Source: CAIZQW01 sp942493055
GTDB lineage: Bacteria; Verrucomicrobiota; Kiritimatiellia; RFP12; UBA1067
Reading direction: 5' to 3'
Assembly (NCBI GenBank): GCA_942493055.1
Contig: OW818680.1
Coordinates: 3,658,001-3,722,000 of the forward strand
Length of the DNA stretch: 64,000 bases
A program made the position numbers and the translations under genes. Position 1 is the first letter of the stretch. The number at the start of each line of letters is the position of its first letter. The notes under the pieces were generated by a model that saw only the letters and a program-made list of their open reading frames with translations, made no database searches and was not told where the DNA came from. Of the stretch, positions 61,110-64,000 are shown piece after piece.

Positions 61110-62908
61110 TTCTGCTCGGCCGGGTGGTCGAAGCGTTCGACTTCACAGGGCATGCGACGGGAGAGAAGCCCCATCAGGAAGCGGATGCCGTAGACGACAT
61201 GCGTGGCCATCACGCCGAGCCAGGTCATGAACCATAAGGACGGCGAGAGGGAGAAGGACGACACAAGCGTGATGAAGCCGTAGAGCGCCACTACGCCGAA
61301 ATAGGTGTAAAAGAGCCACGGGTGCAAAAAGGCGAGCGGCAGACCGACAACCAGGCCCAGGACAAACAATGTCGGAATAAGATAACTGAAGCGCAGGGAC
61401 GTGGACGGAAAGCGCTTCGCGAAATGGCCGCGATGAAGCGCGTAGCGCCCGATCTGGCGCAGGTGCGGCCCGAAGAGCGGACGGCGGTGGTGGTAGACAA
61501 TCACCCAGGGATCATAGACGATGCGCTTCTTCTGCCCAAAGACAATGTCAATGCAGAGGATCGTGTCCTCCCCCGGCCAGAAGTCGGTCCGGTAGCCGTT
61601 GATCGCAAGGAGCGTCTCCCGACGCACAAAGAGGTTGCAACTCGGGACGTCATCCACATTCGAGCGCACGCGGTCGCCGACGTAACGATACCGGTAGTTC
61701 CCGGAGACCAACCGATTGGCATAGACGCATCCGCCGGCCTGCGCCATGAAGGGGTCGCCCGGAGGTGTCACGCCCGGACCGCCCACACCCCCCACATCCG
61801 GCAGCGTAAAGTATTTGACCGCATGCTCCAGCCAGTTGGCGATCGGAAAGGCGTCGTCATCCAGGAAGGCGACGATCTCGCCCTTGGCGTGCCGGATACC
61901 CAGGTTGCGCTTCTCCGCAGGCCGCGTCTTGCCCGTCGGGATGACCTGGAGCGGGAAGGGATAGTCACCGACATGGGTGGCGGCATCCGGCAGCACGATG
62001 ACTTCAAAATGCGGATAGGTCTGGTGCGCAAGGGCATTCAGGCACTCGGTCAGGTAGGGGCTGGGCGCCGGACAGGCGATCACCACGGAAACCGTCATGG
62101 GCTTCTCTGGCTTCGGGGCCACCTCGACACTGCCATAGTAACGCAAGACGCGCAGGCGGTAGAAGATGGCCAGGGTGTCCATCATGACCTGTTTCACGTT
62201 TGACCAGGAGAGGCACCCCAGTTTTTCGCCAAACTGGAGGTGGATCGGCGCTTCGGCGACCTTGAACCCCTTTGCATGGGCGATGGAGAGGATTTCCAAA
62301 TCAAAGGCAAAGGCCTTGACCAGCATGCGGTCAAAGGCCCATTGTAGCGCGTCCCGCCGGAAGAGCTTCATCCCCACCTGCGTGTCGGTGACCGGCAACC
62401 CGACCAACAGACGGACAATCGAGAAGTAGACGCTACTTGCCAAGCGGCGGTGCCAGGGATAGTCAACGACCGAATCCGGATGCCGCTTAGAACCAATGAC
62501 GATCGCCGCCTCTTCCCGCTTCATGACGTCAAAGAAGACGGAAATTTTAGAGGGCGAAAGATCAAGGTCCCCGTCGAGCAGTAAGATATACGAGCCGCGT
62601 GAGGCGGCAAACCCTCTGCGAAGCGCATTGCCCTTGCCGGCATTGACCTTGATAAAGACGGGCGTGACCTCGTGGGGATGGCGCTCCGCCTCCTGCTGGA
62701 TAGCAGCGGCTGTGGCGTCTGGACTGCCGTCATCCACAGGGACGACCTCAAAAGGAATATGCCCCCGGAGCACGCCGCAGACGGCCTCGATATTTTCGGC
62801 AATGACCTTTTCCAGCCCGTATGCGGGCATGATGATGCTCAAGCACCCTGAAGGACCGAGGCAGGCATTTGCGGCATCCCAAATTTTTTTGTCGTTTTCT
62901 GTGGTCAT
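61106..62908 (-). CDS. double-domain GT2 glycosyltransferase
   Basis: 600 residues with two GT-A domains in one chain. The first (about 15-265) resembles dolichyl-phosphate glucosyl/mannosyltransferases: LSIIMPAYGLEKVIAENIE, VPVDDGSPD, GKGNALRRGF, and the metal motif LLLDGDLDLSP. The second (about 270-500) is a family 2 polymer/rhamnosyl type: VSVVIACPAP, the metal motif AFLDDDAFP, and WPGEDTILCIDI. At least three C-terminal membrane helices follow. It may make a polyprenyl-linked sugar and use it, or add two sugars in turn. It is coupled to an exosortase-like membrane protein, which suggests export or anchoring of the product. Confidence 0.9.
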   Translation of the reverse strand: MTTENDKKIWDAANACLGPSGCLSIIMPAYGLEKVIAENIEAVCGVLRGHIPFEVVPVDDGSPDATAAAIQQEAERHPHEVTPVFIKVNAGKGNALRRGFAASRGSYILLLDGDLDLSPSKISVFFDVMKREEAAIVIGSKRHPDSVVDYPWHRRLASSVYFSIVRLLVGLPVTDTQVGMKLFRRDALQWAFDRMLVKAFAFDLEILSIAHAKGFKVAEAPIHLQFGEKLGCLSWSNVKQVMMDTLAIFYRLRVLRYYGSVEVAPKPEKPMTVSVVIACPAPSPYLTECLNALAHQTYPHFEVIVLPDAATHVGDYPFPLQVIPTGKTRPAEKRNLGIRHAKGEIVAFLDDDAFPIANWLEHAVKYFTLPDVGGVGGPGVTPPGDPFMAQAGGCVYANRLVSGNYRYRYVGDRVRSNVDDVPSCNLFVRRETLLAINGYRTDFWPGEDTILCIDIVFGQKKRIVYDPWVIVYHHRRPLFGPHLRQIGRYALHRGHFAKRFPSTSLRFSYLIPTLFVLGLVVGLPLAFLHPWLFYTYFGVVALYGFITLVSSFSLSPSLWFMTWLGVMATHVVYGIRFLMGLLSRRMPCEVERFDHPAEQK

Positions 62909-62934
62909 TTGTCCGCCAGAGAAGTAAAATAGAT

Positions 62935-62961
62935 GTTTTCTTTTAACTCTCAGAAGAAAAC
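62935..62961. other. AT-rich inverted repeat in the divergent spacer
   Basis: GTTTTCTT and AAGAAAAC, perfect 8-bp arms around 11 bases, between the glycosyltransferase and the LysM lipoprotein genes. It may be an operator; nothing else was recognised in 62909-63036. Confidence 0.35.
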
Positions 62962-63036
62962 AGGTTAAATGATATTCGAGTTGGGGGAATAAACCAATCG
63001 AAAAATGACTGGAATGGTCTTTTTTTAAGGATGCTT

Positions 63037-64000
63037 ATGATGCGATGTGTTGCTCTGATTTTCTGTGGACTCTCTCTCTCGCTGCTCGTGGGGTGCTCCA
63101 AGACGGATGTTTCAGCCGATGAAGCCAAGGAACGTAATTCGTCGCTCTCACGTCGCGCACGCTCGGCGGAACAGACAGGGGACTTAAAAGAGGCTGTCCG
63201 TTTGTATCGCACGATGCTCGTCGAAGAACCCCACGCCTATTCGGTCCACTTCCATCTGGCGAACTTGCTGCAGGACCATGAAGAGGATTACATCAGCGCG
63301 CTCTATCACTACAAACAGTATCTCTCCCTGCGTCCGGACACGGAGAAGACCGCGCTTGTCCAGGATCGGATCCGGGTCACCGAGCAATTGCTGGCGCCAC
63401 AACTGTTGCGCAAGCTCGGAGATTCCGTCCAGGGCTTGTCACAAGCCCACCTGCTGAAGGAAAATGACACCTTGAAGCGCCAGATCACGAAGCTTGAAGG
63501 GGAGAAGTCGGTGTTGAGCGAAGCAAAGGATCGCGCGGAAAAAAATGCTACGGCCGCTCAACTTGAAACAGATCGTCTGCGGGAGATCCTGAATAAAATC
63601 CGCTCGGCTGAAAAAGCTGAAAAGGATGCCAATACCGCCTCTGTCATAGCAGAGCGAGAACGCGCGGCAAATAACACGAAGACGCGCGATGCCAAGAGTT
63701 TGCGCGAGTTGCGTCAGGAAGCGGAAGAGGTCGCCTCCGAGGCTGCCAAGCAAACCGGAACAACGCCCGCAGAGGAGTCAGCGAGCGATGTACTCAAAAA
63801 AGTGCAGCAGAAGCTGGATGAAGCACCTGTCACGACAGTGACCCATACGACAGACGCAAAGACAGATTCACACACGACAGCGAAAGAGAAGAAGGGCAAG
63901 CCCGCCACAGAGCCCCGCACCTATACGGTTCAGTCAGGCGATACGCTCTTCAAGGTGGCAGAAAAATTTTATGGCGATGCAACGCATTGGAAAAAAATCC
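63037..64000 (+). CDS. LysM-domain lipoprotein with coiled coil, 3' end outside window
   Basis: At least 321 residues; the frame is open at the window end. A signal peptide ends in the lipobox LLVGC (Cys about residue 20). A TPR-like pair follows (AVRLYRTMLVEEPHAYSVHF), then a long charged coiled coil (about 130-250), and the start of a LysM domain, YTVQSGDTLFKVAEKFYGDA, at about 300. LysM binds peptidoglycan, so the protein should link the outer or inner membrane to the wall. I chose the ATG at 63037: AAGG at 63027-63030 touches the ATG at 63031 but is six bases from 63037. It is divergent from the glycosyltransferase. Confidence 0.88.
   Translation, partial: MMRCVALIFCGLSLSLLVGCSKTDVSADEAKERNSSLSRRARSAEQTGDLKEAVRLYRTMLVEEPHAYSVHFHLANLLQDHEEDYISALYHYKQYLSLRPDTEKTALVQDRIRVTEQLLAPQLLRKLGDSVQGLSQAHLLKENDTLKRQITKLEGEKSVLSEAKDRAEKNATAAQLETDRLREILNKIRSAEKAEKDANTASVIAERERAANNTKTRDAKSLRELRQEAEEVASEAAKQTGTTPAEESASDVLKKVQQKLDEAPVTTVTHTTDAKTDSHTTAKEKKGKPATEPRTYTVQSGDTLFKVAEKFYGDATHWKKI

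Overview
The window looks like a chromosome segment from a free-living bacterium of the PVC group (Verrucomicrobiota / Kiritimatiellota / Lentisphaerota). This is inferred from gene content, not from a marker gene. The evidence is a cytochrome-FGE fusion of the HzsA-like type, two DUF2723 (PMT-like) membrane proteins, a eukaryote-type hexokinase, a GH172 (DUF2961) protein, exosortase/EpsI, and giant secreted proteins built of PKD, LamG and Ca-loop repeats. Coding density is high and no tRNA, rRNA, CRISPR array or prophage was seen.

Layout. 1-2009: 3' part of a haem-binding HzsA-like protein. 2116-4032: a small unknown gene and a REP-associated tyrosine transposase with a REP-like palindrome and GGGACAGACA repeats. 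4127-5564: a pseudopilin-like protein and a trypsin-like lipoprotein. 5581-15543: purC (minus), then metG, DUF2723-TPR protein, hexokinase, tilS and a histidine phosphatase (plus). 15547-28257 (minus): mutS, folD, ridA, then a glycan/export locus with a PglC-like initiating transferase, PglD-like acetyltransferase, second DUF2723 protein, DegT aminotransferase, GH172 protein, an intact exosortase fused to EpsI, and a catalytically degraded exosortase paralogue. 28426-45766 (plus): lipoprotein, a 3534-residue secreted protein, an M4 metalloprotease of about 1660 residues and an M24 peptidase. 45828-51816: usp (minus), recA (plus), and a riboflavin operon (minus; ribBA-ribH-nusB-ribD-ribE) under a sigma70-type promoter and an FMN riboswitch. 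52037-60090 (plus): cysS-tmk-holB-PSP1-aroQ-pfkB-like-permease-KamA/EpmB-like, then a ZIP transporter. 60096-62908 (minus): a double-GT2 glycosyltransferase translationally coupled to a second degraded exosortase. 63037-end: a LysM lipoprotein.

Two themes stand out. First, there are three exosortase-fold proteins. Only one keeps the Cys/Arg/His triad; the other two have lost it and share a C-terminal tail absent from the active enzyme, so they may be non-catalytic partners. Second, many spacers carry short degenerate tandem arrays of 7-, 8- or 9-bp units. Two are head-to-head inverted. They often begin or end inside the flanking genes and supply stop codons or C-terminal residues (cysS, usp, and, through a hairpin repeat, ridA). 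They are the most unusual DNA-level feature here.
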